From: Phoebastria nigripes
Taxonomy: Eukaryota > Chordata > Aves > Procellariiformes > Diomedeidae
Reading direction: 5' to 3'
DNA length: 64,000 nucleotides
Assembly (NCBI GenBank): GCA_035582835.1
Contig: JAYKAV010002765.1
Span: 105,478 to 169,477, forward strand
The position numbers were made by a program, and so were the translations under genes. The notes below the pieces were generated by a model. The model saw only the letters and a program-made list of their open reading frames with translations, was not told the origin of the DNA and made no database searches. Below are positions 1 to 14,200 of this stretch, one piece after another; the first letter of the stretch is position 1, and each line of letters starts with the position of its first letter.

Positions 1-3000
1 GAGACAGCATGACAAAGAAGCCTTGTCAAGGGGAAGTAACACATTGGTTTGAAACCTAGCATCACAACTAACATTGGACACTATACTGCTGTCCCTGTGG
101 GACTGCTTGTCTAACTACAATGAACAGAATCAGGTAGATGTTACAGCTCTATCTATAATATTGTTCATACTAATCTCATACTCTGTCGTGTGACACCTGG
201 CCCAGCGTGATGTTCCCTTCCCTGGGGATAGCATGGATAAAGCAGAACATCACATCTGTGGTGGTCTCAGCTGCCAGTATGGAATGGGTTCGGGAGAGTG
301 GTGTTCTTCAGGTTAAGGACCTAGGTCTGAGGATTGTGCTGAGGGCAGGAGGACCTTGATAATGGATTCTGTCATACTCAGACCTTGCAGTGAAATTTTT
401 CAGGATAAGTCTCCCTTTTCTGTCCATACTCCTGATCAACAGATGTGTGGAGGCACAGGGTGCTAATGGAGGTGAAGGAAGAGACAACTCCTCTTAGTCT
501 TTGAAAGCCCTGGAGTCCTTTTCACCGAGCAAAATGTCCTTGTTTGTAGTACTATTATATGAAATAGTGTTATTGTAACAGTGCATTGATCTCAATATCC
601 ATATGTCTCAGACGGTAACATTGGTTACAAAAAAGAGTCCCAAGCTTAGAAATTTTCTTCTATTCATCTGCTAGAATCTTGCTTTGTCTTTTATCTCCCT
701 TCTCAGCACCATCCAAAAACCCAAGAGAAAATAACATTATGTATGTTCATTTCTAAAGGAGAAAAAAACCCAGCCTGTTTTCTGTGTACTTTACAATGCC
801 TGAAGCCCATAAAACATTGCAAGTGTTAAGCAGCTGCAACGACCATCAGTCACTGCAGCAAGGAAACCTCTATTAATGCAGTAGGATTTTTATTCTAATG
901 TCTTGCCAAATAAGCACCAACTGTAACAACTCAGGGGGTTTTGACTTAATGTCAGCTGAGCAAAGGAAAGATGACACCTTGGGAACTTTAGTCTTCAAGA
1001 GCTGGTGAGGTGATATTTCTGGAGGGATAAGGCTAAAAGGCAATGAAGCAGAAGGCTGATGTGAAGATGAAGTTGGCCTTGGCAGGATGGTTTGTCAGCA
1101 TTTAACCGCATAGCCCACTGGGGGAGGAAAGGGAAGAAAAAGAGAATAATAGCAGAGAGTCTCAGCCAAAACCAGAACTACTAACCAGCTTATTTGTGTC
1201 TTCTGTTGTGTTGCTTGATGCTCAGTGCAAAAATCAAGGGGAAAAACTCATGCATAAAAGTTTGTAATAGAAAGAGGCTGCTTCCCTTCCTTTTCCTGCC
1301 AGCCTTGATTTTCTTGCCTGTGCTCCACTCCTTTTCTAATCTGTTCACATCCCATGCCCTCTAGTTCTGTGTGCCCTTCCTCATCCTACCTCCTGTGATA
1401 CCTCTGCTGCTGCAAATCCATCCCTCCTAGCTCCCACTCTTCTTGCCTTTTGTATCTTCCATACCCCTCTTCTGATACACCGTTTCCTTTGTAGGCACCT
1501 GTCCTATTTCGACAACTTAAATAGCTCAAAGGGTTTGTAGCTGGGGGACAAGGAGGGGATGTCTTCCAGCAAAGGCACAGAGAAGGAAAATTAGAATAAA
1601 ATCTGACATTTCAAACAATGATGCATGATTCCCCTCACAGGGCCTCACTGATTCCCTGCCGCCTTCTGCCAGTAAGCAATTATGGGAGCTGGCTATAAAA
1701 GCTGTAGTAATAAAGATGTTTGGAAGCAGTATAAAGCACATGAAGGATGCTTCTGTCTTTCTGAACATAGGCACAGGTATAAATGCCTTCCACAACCTTG
1801 AATACAAGAGCCTCTTGTGCGATCCCTGGTTCTGCTCGTGGGCTGACCAGGATCTCGCCCTCTGAAAGCAGGGGCATTGCTGCTCTAGTGGCTGGCAAGA
1901 TCTGGAAGGGAGAATGTAACAGGTCAAACACTCCAAGTACTCCAATATCCTGCCTGTGAGTGTCTTGCTTGTACCTTTGCTGATGCGTATGCTGTCCTGA
2001 GACATTTTAGGAGGAGGGAAACCAGTCCAGTTGTCAGGGTACTAATCTTGGACTCCCAGTTCCCTATTCTGCTGCAGGCTGAGGCAAGTCTTTGTGACTG
2101 TGATAAGAAGGGGCTGAAGCCTTCAAACTCACTGGCATACTAGGACTTGGGGGTATTTTCCATTAAGGTTTTGTGTGTTTGCTTTTAAGTCACTGTTGCT
2201 TTTTCAGTGAATAATGGGAAGTCTATACTCATCCCTGTTCTCTAATACTATACAGAAAATATAACTTGTGCAGAGAACCATAACTTTTAATAAGCAGACC
2301 TGTTTGGTGGTGAGAGCTTGTTAAAGATAGCTATTGAGAAAATGCACAGCTCTAAATCAAGTTAATTTTTCAGAATGAAACTTCAATGGCATTTAAGTGA
2401 TGGGTAACAACCTCATGAAAAGATTTTTCTATAGCACCCTGTGAATATTAAATATTTATGGTTAATAGTCATGAAAGGTGTGTGCAGGGGAAAAAGCAAG
2501 AGAAAATGTGTGTGTTGGTGTGGGGGAGAAAAATAGGGTTTTGTTTGTTGTTCATCTCTCAATTGTAACCTCGTAACATATGTGAAGTACAAACACTTGT
2601 GAAGGAGAGCGCTGGGTATGGTGACAGGGAAGAAGAGCTGTTCATGGCTCATGCTCTACCTGCCTGGTGACATGGAGCAGGTAAATGATGACTGTAAGGA
2701 GGTGGGGGTTGTCCTGCCTGCTCAGGATCCAAAGGTCAGTGAGATCAAATGGCACTCTCCTCTCATTTTGTGTATCTCCTCTATGCTCCAATAACCCCAA
2801 ATATGACATTTAGTTCCACTTTAAGGAGGGAAACAAAAATTAAAGAGAAAAGATTTTATTCCTAAAAGTTTAAAATTCCAAAGGGGTTTCCTTCCTAATT
2901 GATCTGTTTGTATTTTCTCACAGAACCTGGAGAACAGAAAAATATTGGCAGTTTTAGACATGTGTAAAAGTTCTGATTTCTAACAAACCTGGGGATAACA

Positions 3001-4386
3001 GGTGTCTACCTCTTTATGAAATGTGGCCTGGATTTCAGGATTCTACTTTTGGGATCCTGAGGAGAGCTGAGAACTGCACTTCCATGTGCAAATTCAACCC
3101 TGGAAAACCAGCTTCCAGCTGTTTTGATGTGTAGTGCTTCTTGCTGTGATGAGTCTGGTGTTTGCTGGCTTTTCTGCTCTATGTGAGATGGGAGTGAGAG
3201 ATGAAGACTTGTGAAGAAGCTAAGGATTACTGGCGGTCTTTTTGTTTTGTTTTGTTTTTTAAATAAAGGTCAGACTGCATTTGCTTTATGACTTCATGTG
3301 CCTTACTCATTTTGTTTTCATGTTAAATGAAAGAGTCTTCATGTTGTAGCTTTTGTTGCAAGAAGTGAATGGTTAAAGGAATAGGTTACAACTGAAGTAT
3401 ATGAGAAATCTGCCCAGTCTTCCATCTGTAAACATATGTTCAAAGTCTTTCTGAAGTTAAAAGCTAAACCAAATGGTCAGCTGATTTTAATGACATGGAT
3501 TTTTTTTCTGTTTTACTTAGATGATACAAAAGCCATCCTTGCTCTCTACTCCCCTCTCTCTCCTTCCAAATAACTTCTCTAAGCCAAACATGGTGCGTGT
3601 TATTAAATTATAAATACTGAAAGAGTGAAAGCCTCTGCAGGCGTGTTGAGTGTCTGCCATTTTAGCAGGTGTATCAATCCTTGAAAACATCCTAGATGAG
3701 CTTCTTTGGACAAACAGTTTCTCCTGTGTTCAACTGGAACAGGCAGACCCTTGTTTAATTAAAACTCTAGTAATTATCTGCTCTAGAAATTTCAGTAACA
3801 GCAGAACTCCTGGTGGAGACCATAGGCAACAAGGCACAGCAGAGGCTGTGCCTGCTTCCACTTATTGGAAGCTTGTAGCCAGATTAACGATCTCAGATGC
3901 TTCAGTGTCACTGTATGGAAAAATCCCCCAAACCAGATGCGCGTGCCACATGTGACATCTATGCAATGTTGCTTGCTAAGAACAGGCCAGAGCCATGCTT
4001 TCAATTTCAAACTTGAATTCTCTCTGAGTGGGAAGAGCTGCACACTTCTGTTTGGACTCGCCTTTGTTGTAACTTGCTTAATTTGGGTCAGTGGATTGCA
4101 AGGACAAGGAATTAATCACTTGTTCTTGAAATCTTGTCTTACAGTCATACTATGGTTGACTGGGCTGAAAATGGCCCAAGGGATGAAGCTGGANGGTTGG
4201 GTCTAAGACATGATGCGAAGATCCTCCATGGGATACACCAAAGAGTGCTTGCACAACTGAAACAATGAGCACGGGAAGCAGGGTGAAGTTTTATTACTGG
4301 TGGTTTTAAAGGTATCCTCAAGTTCCTTGAGTTTTGAAAACAGACAAAATATGGAAAAAAAAAATTAACGTATATTTTTACTTAAG
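1..4386. other. Non-coding stretch, no gene recognised
   Basis: The sequence is AT-rich to neutral with only short ORFs lacking family motifs. The 159-codon minus-strand ORF at 1526-2005 has mixed, low-complexity composition, no domain I recognise, and a competing overlapping ORF in another frame, so I read it as chance. A T-rich run of TTTTG repeats lies near 3240-3262. One isolated N is at 4194. No repeat family was recognised. Intron or intergenic DNA is the default reading. Confidence 0.6.
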
Positions 4387-4448
4387 GCGTTACTTCAAAA
4401 CAAGATCTCTCTGTGGAACTTGAGGATGCAGGAAATGAAGCTGTGCAG
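4387..4448 (+). CDS. Possible small internal exon (plus strand)
   Basis: A 62-nt segment is bounded by a TTTTTACTTAAG acceptor and a CAG|GTAAAT donor. Only one frame is meaningful: two bases completing an upstream codon, then 20 codons giving VTSKQDLSVELEDAGNEAVQ. The peptide is acidic and has the look of a linker in a cytosolic protein. I do not recognise the family, and no companion plus-strand exon was found nearby. Splice consensus plus a 20-codon ORF can arise by chance in 64 kb, so this is only a candidate. Confidence 0.2.
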
Positions 4449-5797
4449 GTAAATGTTCTTTTATTTTCTACAAGTGACATACTAACAGTCGTGTCCCCCC
4501 CTTCACTTCTGTAACCGCATTGAAGTGTAGCTCAGCTTCTCTGCTTACACCTGGATTTCTGGGCCATCACCCGCTGTTCCCACTCTTTGGCAATGACCTG
4601 GTGCAGTGGTGTCAAAGTGCTTCGGGGTGTCTGTGACACGTGGCCCTGCCCCAGGACACCAGACAGGATCTCCAACTGCCTGGAGGTGCATCCACATTTA
4701 ATAACAAACTCTTCATTTCCATTTTTGGAATTCAGCGCGCTACCAGGTTTTATCTGGGATGAGGTTTTGTAATATAAAAATGCTTCTAGAAAGTCCTCTC
4801 TAAGGTAGAAGTCTTAAGAGGATCAACAAGTTGGAGTACCTTTCAAGAAAGAACCTGAGCAATGAATAATTCATGCCAGCTTCCTCAGTTTTGAGCCATT
4901 TATGAGGAAAAAACAANAACCCTTTAAAAGAGGATATTGATATTTTTTATTTAATTTGTTTAAAGCTAGTAAACATGAACTACTTTCTTAGCACACATAG
5001 TGTCAGTGTGCATTTAATTCATAATTGTTTCCCTTTCATCACAGTAGTTTTGATCTATCAAAATTCCTTTAGGGTTTTTTGAGCTGTTGACCATGATAGT
5101 ATATTTTGCTAGTAGCATCAGACTTAAAAGTAAAATTTAAGGAAAATTTAAGGGGGGTGGGGGTGGGTGTTGGTAACGTTCAAGCGCTGCAGTTCAACAA
5201 GGTTATCCCAAGAAAAATAAAAAAACTTTTTTTTTTTTTTCCAGATTTGGGAATTGAGCAAAAAAGTAAATAAAAAGAAGTTGAATGTCTTCTTGTTTCC
5301 CCCACCCACACATGTACACACACACACTTTCCTCAAGTAAGTTGTGTTGGAAAACATTCTCAAGGATCCTTATGACACTTGAGAATAATGGCTTTGAATT
5401 ATAGCAACTTGCATAACTTTACTGGTCTGTGAAGAGTACTTTATTATTTAAGATTAAAATGGTCACTTGGTGTTATTTGATAGGCTCCTGTTTTTTCCAC
5501 AAGATGGCTTAGAGCGTTTCACTCCAGCTGTTGTGCTCCCCATGAAATTTTTAAAGGCAAACCAAAATTACAAGAAATAAAACCAAATCAGAATCTGATC
5601 TTTGAGGAATTTGTTGCTTTGAAAAAAGAGGAAAAAATATAAAAGAAATTTTCCAAAATGCTAAAACATCCTGTTTCAAACTACTACTTACATTAAAAAT
5701 TGTTTTGAATTTTTAAAATTTCAAACAAAAATTTTTTGAACTAATTATCTAAAATTATATTGCTTCAGGGTAGCTGGAATTTGAGGATTTTATTTTG

Positions 5798-5799
<2 letters not shown>

Positions 5800-5840
<41 letters not shown>
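5800..5840. repeat. Poly(T) tract, 41 nt
   Basis: An uninterrupted run of 41 T lies in an AT-rich context. There is no recognisable retrogene body, target duplication or LINE 3' end on either side. It is probably a simple homopolymer tract and its length may be assembly-dependent. Confidence 0.9.
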
Positions 5841-5842
<2 letters not shown>

Positions 5843-8330
5843 CAGTCCTATTATTTAAGGTGGGCTTTAATAATCTGAATATGTGATAACCCCAACATAT
5901 AAATTGAAACTTGCTCTCTAAATGTTCTATCTGATCTGGATCAGTCACTTCAATGTCAATGCATTCACATGTGCTTGTGTGTGATTTATGATCTCAGAAA
6001 ATAGTTGAAATAGTTACAGCTGAGAAGTCAAAGTTATAAACAGTTAAAACTTGTGTCTTGTTAGCTCTTTCCACTACTCCCAGGGGCAAAGCTCTTTTTT
6101 TTCCCTTTTTTCCCAAATATTTTGTTTCCTTGCTTGTTTAAATTAAAATGGATCCTGTCTTCAATCTGACTTTGGCAAGGTTTTTTGTTAGTTTTATTTT
6201 TTTGGTGTTGCCAAAGAATTTTGCTCAGAAACTGTCCCAGTGCTGCTGGTGAGAAAAAATTATCTCAATCCATAAATGTTAGTGAGTATGAAATGGATTC
6301 CCCCCCCCCCCACTTAGTGTCAGGTTTTTGTATAGCATAAACAGGTGATAAAGACAAGATGAAGTGTAGGTAAGAACAGTCTCATCCAGACTGGTGCAGC
6401 CCTTGTTATTTATGCTAACTGCAAAACTACCTGTGGCTCCCTTCTTCCAATGCTTTCTATTAAAACAAAACCCATAGAATAGCTATCCACTGACTCATCA
6501 TTTCCACAGGTTCAGTATTAACTTGCAAACATGCAGTCTTTATGACAGAGATTTTTCAGGCAACAATCTCCCATGTGAACAAGAATGGTTATGAAATGAT
6601 TTATTGTCAGATTTAGTGCTAAAGATTATTTTGTGCCTTGCACTGGGGAGTTGTTCTGCAGGGTGCGGTTACTCATATCAGCAAAAGTTAAAACAGAAAC
6701 ATTCTTTACCCATTACGTGTATTTCCCGTGCTTGTAGCTTCATTAGCTTCTAAACTCATTCATTGTATATGTTGCTTCATTGTGTTTTCCATAAATTCAG
6801 CACTGTAATAACAGAATTTCCATATTCCAAGAGTTGGATTTGTGATACTTGGTTTAATCTGTGCTAATGTAGGCCAGATCTTGGCACCAGCCATGGACAG
6901 TTGGTCATACTATCTTGTTTAAATACACCCTCAGAGTCTGGCGAGACTATTTCAGTCTTACTTGTGACTTCCTCTATAAGCATTAATCCTAAGTAAGGAC
7001 TTTGGGGGACTATTTTCAAGTAAATATAGTATAGCTATAGGGAAAAATTAGATTGTCTGGAGGGTTGGCATGTTCTAGAAGGAATATGAAAGACTTGGCA
7101 ATGTCTTTCAGTTTTCTGACATTTGACCCTGAGAATGTTCATCATCTGTAATTGGTAGCAAATTGTGTGTACAGCTTTCCTCGGTGCTCTGTATATTCCT
7201 TATGCATCTTCTATATGGTAAAACAGTAGATAATCTAACACTTAAAAAAAAAATCTCTATGATTGAAATAGTGCTATGTCACGCATTGCTGACAGTGCTC
7301 AGCAATAATGGTGTAGTTGGTAGGATTTATACTGTAATAGGAGTGCCCACCATGCAACAAGCAGATATAAGTTCCCATCTGCCTTGAAAGGCTACCCCTT
7401 CCACAGCATGTGCTCAGCATCCATCACGTGAATAGTCCTACTGAAATGCTGGGGCAGCTTTACAACTGCAGCTGAATTTGCATTTACCTGTCAGCAAGGT
7501 CAGAGTCTAAAAGCAGAGTGGTTTCGTGCAGTCCAAGTGTGCAAGCAAACCCAGGTAGCAAAGGTGACAAGGAAGAAGGTAGGAGTGCAAAAGTGAGAAA
7601 CAAAAATGGAAGATTATCCTGGAAGAGAATACTTCCCAGTACAAAAGCAGAGATTAAAGTTTTATAAGTTGATTTGATCATTTTGGCTTGCTGTATAGTT
7701 TTAGTTTATTTTTTTGTTGTAGATTATCAGTGAAGAACTTTGTAATAGGTATGGTATTTTATTATATCCTGAGTATTTAGTCATATCTGTGACTGTTACT
7801 CCTTTCAGTTGCTTTTCTATTAAAAGTAATTTCTCCTTCTGAGATTACTTTTGCTTGGGCTGTGTCACTGAGGGCCGAGCAATAGTGTGCTGCACCTGAG
7901 CTGTCCTCTTTGGTGTAGACCTGTATCCATTTTGCTCAGGAAGGGTCCCAGTAAATATTTTTAATAGAGAGAAACTGCAGAGCCTACAGGGGCAGAGAGG
8001 TGTCTTGCTGTGAATCTGGCTGGGGTAGGCACTCAAACGCTTCTCTGCTTTGTTACACGGTGAATCACTGGCACGTGCTGCCACTTGAATTGTGTGGCAG
8101 TTTGCTTCAAAAGCAATGCTAAAGATAATATGCCATACCACCCCCGTGTAATGCTTGTCCTAAGAAGGGTGGGTACTGACGCTTGTTCTAAAGATCACTT
8201 GAACAAATTTTCTCTTCATTTCCACCCTCATAAGCAATGAGAAGAATTGGTTTCCAGGGTATAATTTACCTTCAAATAAGATCAATTTGCATGTACCTAA
8301 GCAAAAGACTGACACAGAATCCTACTGAAA

Positions 8331-8371
8331 TAATTTATCATTTATCATTTTATCAATTTATCATTTATCAT
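8331..8371. repeat. ATTTATCA-type tandem/direct repeat
   Basis: The motif ATTTATCATTTATCA occurs twice, separated by a slightly altered copy (TTTTATCA), giving about five imperfect copies of a 7-8 bp unit. It is a local minisatellite-like expansion with no evident function. Confidence 0.7.
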
Positions 8372-10538
8372 GCTACATGCGAATGACAGCTATGAAATCA
8401 TTAATCTTTTGCTATTTCCATTAGAAACATGGAAAAGAACTTCAAAGTTGATAATAGTTGATATGATAGAGCTGAGCCTGAGGTCAAGGAAATTCTCTCT
8501 GCATGGTCAAGCTAGTTGTTGACCTTCTATTTTCAATCTATCCTTTAGCTTAAAATAGTGTTTTTCAGAAACTTCAGTATCAGATAAATGCGATGCACTA
8601 ATACCTGAGGCTGTTACAACATTTTGAAAGTTGTTGTTTTCCTATCTGCTATTTGTATTTAAATCTGGTGCATTTGGGCTGGACACATGTATGACTTTTT
8701 GTCACTATGGAATGCAAAATGAAGGACTTTGACGTGCAGACTTCAGACTCCCTTGAGAGCCTGCTTGTAAAGCTTGCAACACGAGTCAAACTCCAGCATA
8801 GCACTAGCCAAGGCAATGGGTCTCTGTCCTTTGGCATTTAACCAATTTAACCCATTCTAATCCTCAGAATGGGAAAATGTCCTTGTGAATAGACAGTAAA
8901 TGACCATAAAAGTAAAAAATTAAAGCAAAGCTTTATTTATCACAGTTGCTAGAGAACTATTTCTGCTCCCCCAAATAGTGCTTTGTGTGTAGCCATAGGC
9001 TGAATGTATTTGTAACCATCAGCGCTAATGCTTAAGACATATCTGGTTCTGGTCCGTGTCAGTGTCATGGCTGCACTCAGCAGCACTAGAAATCATGCAT
9101 TAAACTTCAGATCTGGAAGTTCAGCAAAGTTCAAATTATTTTGTTTTTCGATTTGCATTGCTGGTTTGAGTTCATGAACTTTTGTCTGTTACTCGCTCAT
9201 TTCTTTCTTTGAAGGAAAATTTGATTAAGAGCAAACTGTAAATGCTTTGCAGCTAAAGGGAAATCTGTATTACATTTACAACTGGGTGCCTGATAAAAAA
9301 AGACTGGTTGGTACATCTGTGCTAGCTATCCCTCTTACTGTGAAATTGCTTCATAAAAGCAAAAGAGCATGTTAGACTGATTCTTTTTCATGATACCATT
9401 TTGTCTGAATAAATTGAATTCTTGTAGAAAAAGCACTTTTACCACTATAGCTTCATCTCCACTTGTGCCTTTGCTGATCATGGAAATCACCTTTCCCCAG
9501 CACTGTTCCTGTACTGCACTATGGTGCATTTTGGAAAGCAAAAGACTATTTCCACAATGCATGTAGTCAGACTGGGAAGAAAAGCCTGTAACGGAGGAGG
9601 AGAACAGGAGGGATAAGAACCACAGCCCACATTGGGTTACTGGGGACTTTCAGAGGGACAGAGCTCGAGGACAGCTGCAATGGAAGGCATTCCTGAGTAA
9701 TCAGAAGCCTCAAGCATGTTTTAAATTATAAAAGGCTCTCGTGAAAGTGAGCAGCAGGCAAGAAGCTGCTAGAGGAATGTATATCTAAACATCCATGCTT
9801 AAATTTTCCATTTCAAATGAGAACAAGAAGTCGTGTGCTGTGTATATCTGGGTCCAAAGCTTTTTTCCCTCCCCCATTGTTTGCAGAACACTTAACACAT
9901 AATTGGCGCTAGAGGAGTAAGGGAGTTGTGATGAAGTCATGTATTGTTGACCACAGAGCAGACTGCTAACCAGATCCCAGCGAGCCACCGAATCACCATC
10001 TGAAGCTTCCCCTTTTGCCTTCATGCTATAGAACAAAGAGTGTAAATCTGTGTAATCGGAGATGACTCTGGCATGAGACATGGGTAGGCACACTCCCACT
10101 GCATGTTGATGGTCTAGTAGAGCCTAGCCCAGGAAATGGTGTGGGTTCCATCCGGTCTCTCCAATGGACACTGAATGGGAAAGCACATACCTCCATGCAG
10201 CGTATGATCTTGCAGGTTCCTGTGACAACAATAATCAGATTTAATAAATGCTGCGCTGTTGTACTAGAGGATATAATAGATAAGTTTTTAAAGGGTGTTG
10301 CTGGAATAAGTAGTGGCTTGTGCCTGATGTCACCCCTGTAATGTGCAGCACAGATGTGCCTGGATGCTCTGGAGGTTTCATGGCTGTCTCTTTCAGAGAG
10401 ACTGTTGGCTGAATTAGCCCGTGGTACTCTTTGTGACAGTCCTTGAGTATGTATAAACTGTGCTAGGACTAGTTTCTGACATATGAAATTAGCCAGAAAA
10501 CTGACCATTCTCACTAACAGTGGACAGAGAGCTCTTTG

Positions 10539-10557
10539 CCTAGGAATTTTTCCTAGG
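10539..10557. repeat. Short perfect hairpin
   Basis: CCTAGGAA and TTCCTAGG are separated by three T, giving an 8-bp perfect stem. It is too short to call functional. It is not followed by a T run on either strand and is not near a gene. Confidence 0.6.
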
Positions 10558-11197
10558 AAATCAGGAGAGGAACCAGCTCACTCTCCTGCTTCCTTTTGCT
10601 CACAAAACTACAGTTATTTCCTCATAGCCTCTAGCCAAGAAAAATATTTCACAGGACAGCTTTGCTATAAAAGTAAGTAGAGACAGGCGTGCCTTGTAGC
10701 AGCCACTGGCATGTGGGACCAGGTTTTTAGCCTAATATAGTGATTTGCACTCTGACTTCAGTTTCTATTTACAAAGCTGAAAATAAAGCTCAGAAGTACC
10801 ATAATTTCTGTATTTGCAGCAATTCCTGGCATGTGCATTTGTGTATATGCAGGTATTCATACAGACTTCTTATTAGAAAAGGCCCTTGCGTGCTTCTGCT
10901 AAGTGCTCCAAGACAAGTGGCCAGGTTTTTACAACAGCTCAGCTTGCTGGATGCGAAGGCCTTTCAAATATTTAGATGAAAATTTTTCTGTTGGAATTGC
11001 TGAGAGCTTTGAACACCTGGTCTGAAGTGCCCAGACATGATCTGAGCTGTCTTCAGTTTCCTACATATTGTTAATGCCATAGGTGCATTTTCCTGCTATA
11101 CTGGCCTTGCTCAATTTACAGCACGGAGAAGTGGTGCTGAGTCCTCTTGGTAGCCACTGCCAATTTTATAACTCTTTAGAAAGTACTGGCATGCTGG

Positions 11198-11237
11198 TAC
11201 TGGTTTTAACCAAACCATACCAGTTTTAACCAAAACA
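11198..11237. repeat. 20-bp tandem duplication
   Basis: Two adjacent 20-bp units, TACTGGTTTTAACCAAACCA and TACCAGTTTTAACCAAAACA, match at 17 of 20 positions. A further GTACTGG lies just upstream and GGTACCAGT about 90 bp downstream in inverted sense. The repeated GGTTTTAACC-like core resembles half-palindromic motifs found in some decayed DNA transposons, but I cannot assign a family. Confidence 0.6.
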
Positions 11238-14200
11238 TTTTTTTTATCCCCCTGCCCCAGATTCAAACCAACTGACGTGAACCACCACAACTCCCTGTTT
11301 CTGGTGGTGCATAGTGGTACCAGTAAACAGGACGGAGTATATTAATTAGCCTGGAAAGCAGCAGGGGAAGAAATTCAGATGGACTAGCCAGCCTCCTCTA
11401 CAGCCAACTGTGTATAAACAACATTCAGAGATGAGAGAGACAAATGCAATGCTGTTGTTTATGGTCAGATTAAAAGCACGGGATAAATTCCAACTACTGC
11501 TGCAAACAGCTCGGCAGGAAGGGTGTTTCATCGCACGGTGAACCAAGGAATGTACATTTGTGAGAAAGGTTTGCACTTCCCCTTGCCTCGTCCAGGACCT
11601 GAGGAGCCTTGAGGTATTTACGGCAACTATAAGGAAGCATACAAAACCTGTTTCCCTCAAAGTGGCCTTCTATTTTAATGACTTTTAATATTTCACCAGC
11701 TCATATTTTCAAGTATTCTGAATGTTATTTATCACTGAAGCGAACACTCAAGGTTTCTTTTAGCACGATGCAGTCCAGAGCTCTCTGTGCTGACAGGAAA
11801 TATTGGTACTCAGTTATAAGTCGCACCACACAGGGAGCAGAGGAAACAACTGACCCCACCTCCCATCTCCCCAAATTCTGGCATGGCCCCAGGGTGCTTC
11901 CCCTGGAAAAAGAGGTATTGTAGCAGGAGAGGAGTGTTTGACACTCCCTCTGGCAGGCATAGGGATGACACCTAAAGCAGGTGGGGTGATATGCTGGTCA
12001 GTGTCATGGGGCAGGCGCAGGAGTGTGACCATCTGCCAGTGATGCTATGCAGTAGCAGTTTGGACACGGCAGCAAAACACCAGGGAGAGGATGGCCTCCT
12101 CCTCACCTTCACAGGGAGGCGAGTTCTAGGTCGTCCTTCGCATGTGAGAAAAAGGCAGCGCTAACCTAATAACTTCCTGTCTATAGTATTTGGAGTAAGT
12201 TATGTTTAGCTTGAATAACACTGCAAGTGACATTCTTTTTCATAAATTCCTTTAAGTATAATTTTTAATGGAGAAACCAAACAGCTAGTAATTTATTTTT
12301 CATTTTCATTATGTACTTATGCCATTGAGGGTCAGAGATGTCTGAAATTTGCCCAAAGCAGGCACAATGGGTGCTGTCAGTGACCATCCTCATGAGGATT
12401 TTAGTTCACACACCAGAAGGGCTGACCCACCCGTTTTCTCAATGTAGTTCAGTACATCTGCTCCTGGCTGTGCGATGCGGTGGCGGCCGTGTGGCTGGGC
12501 AGTCCTGCCCCACTTACCCCTTCTCTGATCCAGGCAGTTGCTCCATCTTGTCAGCAGTGGATCTTGGGGCTGAAGTTGGCTGTGATGTATGTGCTGTGGC
12601 TGTACCATGCTGGTGTAATTGGTAGTGCTGATGGGACAAAAGTCTTCTGTTGCTAAAATAATGTCACTGTGAATATGGCTGTGGCATAGGGTCATATTGC
12701 TGTGTATTTTCTCATCCCTGTGTTATCTGTGAAGAGGAGGATGATGCTGGAGAATAGTTGGATTTGCTCAGTTGAGAATTTCCCTGCTAGAGGAGACCTT
12801 TTGGATGATACGCAGTTGAGGTATCCAGCTCCTTTGCTTCTTCCTTGCCCAGGTTTAGCACGGAGGATAAGACCAGGTTATGCTGTGGCATGTGGCTGCT
12901 TGTGAGCTATTTATAGCCTGCAGAATTTGTCCCCAGATGTGAGGCAGTACTTGGCTAATTTAATCAACTGGTGCTCTGGCCAAATCCCTTCTTTTGGCAA
13001 GGAATTTATTAAGGAGCTAAATGATTGTTCAGCAAAGCTAAATGGACTTTATTAGCATCAGAATTTGCATTGGAAACAATGGAGGAGTACCAGCATGCAT
13101 TTGAATTTTGTAGCAAGCTTTTTAGCTCTGAGATCAGAGCATTAGGGATCCATACGTATCCAAACTCTGTTGCTAAGAAAATGTGTTTGCATCTCAACTT
13201 TCATAGATGAACTTGTTTCTACATGGAAGGCCTAGAAACTTCTCCAAATTAGGCGGGGACCTAACTAATCGTTTGGGCAGTTCCATCCATATAATTAGGC
13301 ATGCTCAAAATTGCTTGGGCTGGAGACTTTCCCAGAACAATCATCTCATCTATGCTAACAAAATGTTCTCTTAATTTGGACAGACCCTTGCTTAACTTGG
13401 TCAAAGGTTGACTGTACAAGCATGCGGAACTTAAGCAGAGACTTTCTGGGAGATTTGGTGAAAAAACAAATGGCAGCCTTTTAATGAAAAGATAGAATTC
13501 ATTAATTGTTATCGGTGCATTTAAAATGAAACTGGCAGGTGTCCCATGTTCTTTGATAGCCATGATCTGTACCATCACCATAGAGTGGTCTCTTGGAGCT
13601 ATTTATTACATCACTCTGTTGACTTCTTGTGATGGTATTTGACAAACTGTTTGCCAGCTCTCTTCTGGTTTAGAGGGTGATGAAAACCTTGAGCATCTCT
13701 CCCTCCCAGACAGAGGTATCACTTGGGAAGCACTGTATAAACAAGGGGATTCAATGTCTGGTTCAGAGATCAGAAGTAAACAGGAGAGCCAGCGGAGGCC
13801 AAGGTCTCGCAGCACCCAGACTGTTGCCTCTGGCAGACCAAACTTCCCCTCAGTCTGCTTTCACCACTGACTTAAAGAACAACAATTGTCATCATCGGTC
13901 CTTTCCCTCATATGGCTAGGCTTTTAAATACTGCATTGCCATTGTATGATTCTCCAGGGTTTCCTCCATGCTATTTAATTCTATTTTCCGTTACAAAGTT
14001 GGGACTAGATTGAGTGTTTACTTTCAGAAATCCAGCCCCAGAGGAAACAATTATGGTTTTCCTCTTCATGGCCATTTGTCTTGCTGATAATTTGTTGTGC
14101 TGCGGACACAATTTATTTTTAGTTAATTCTGAGCTGTAGCATGTGGCTTTGTTGCCCTAACACTGTTTTGCCTGTTTCACGATCAGTTACCAAGATGTTT

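Noticed and set aside
1526..2005. 159-codon minus-strand ORF
   Set aside because: Mixed composition, no motif, and another frame is open over the same bases.
5152..5168. G-quadruplex in a promoter
   Set aside because: Only three clear G runs plus GG, with no gene start nearby.
10026..10514. 162-codon minus-strand ORF
   Set aside because: No recognisable domain, competing ORFs on both strands, and composition not protein-like.
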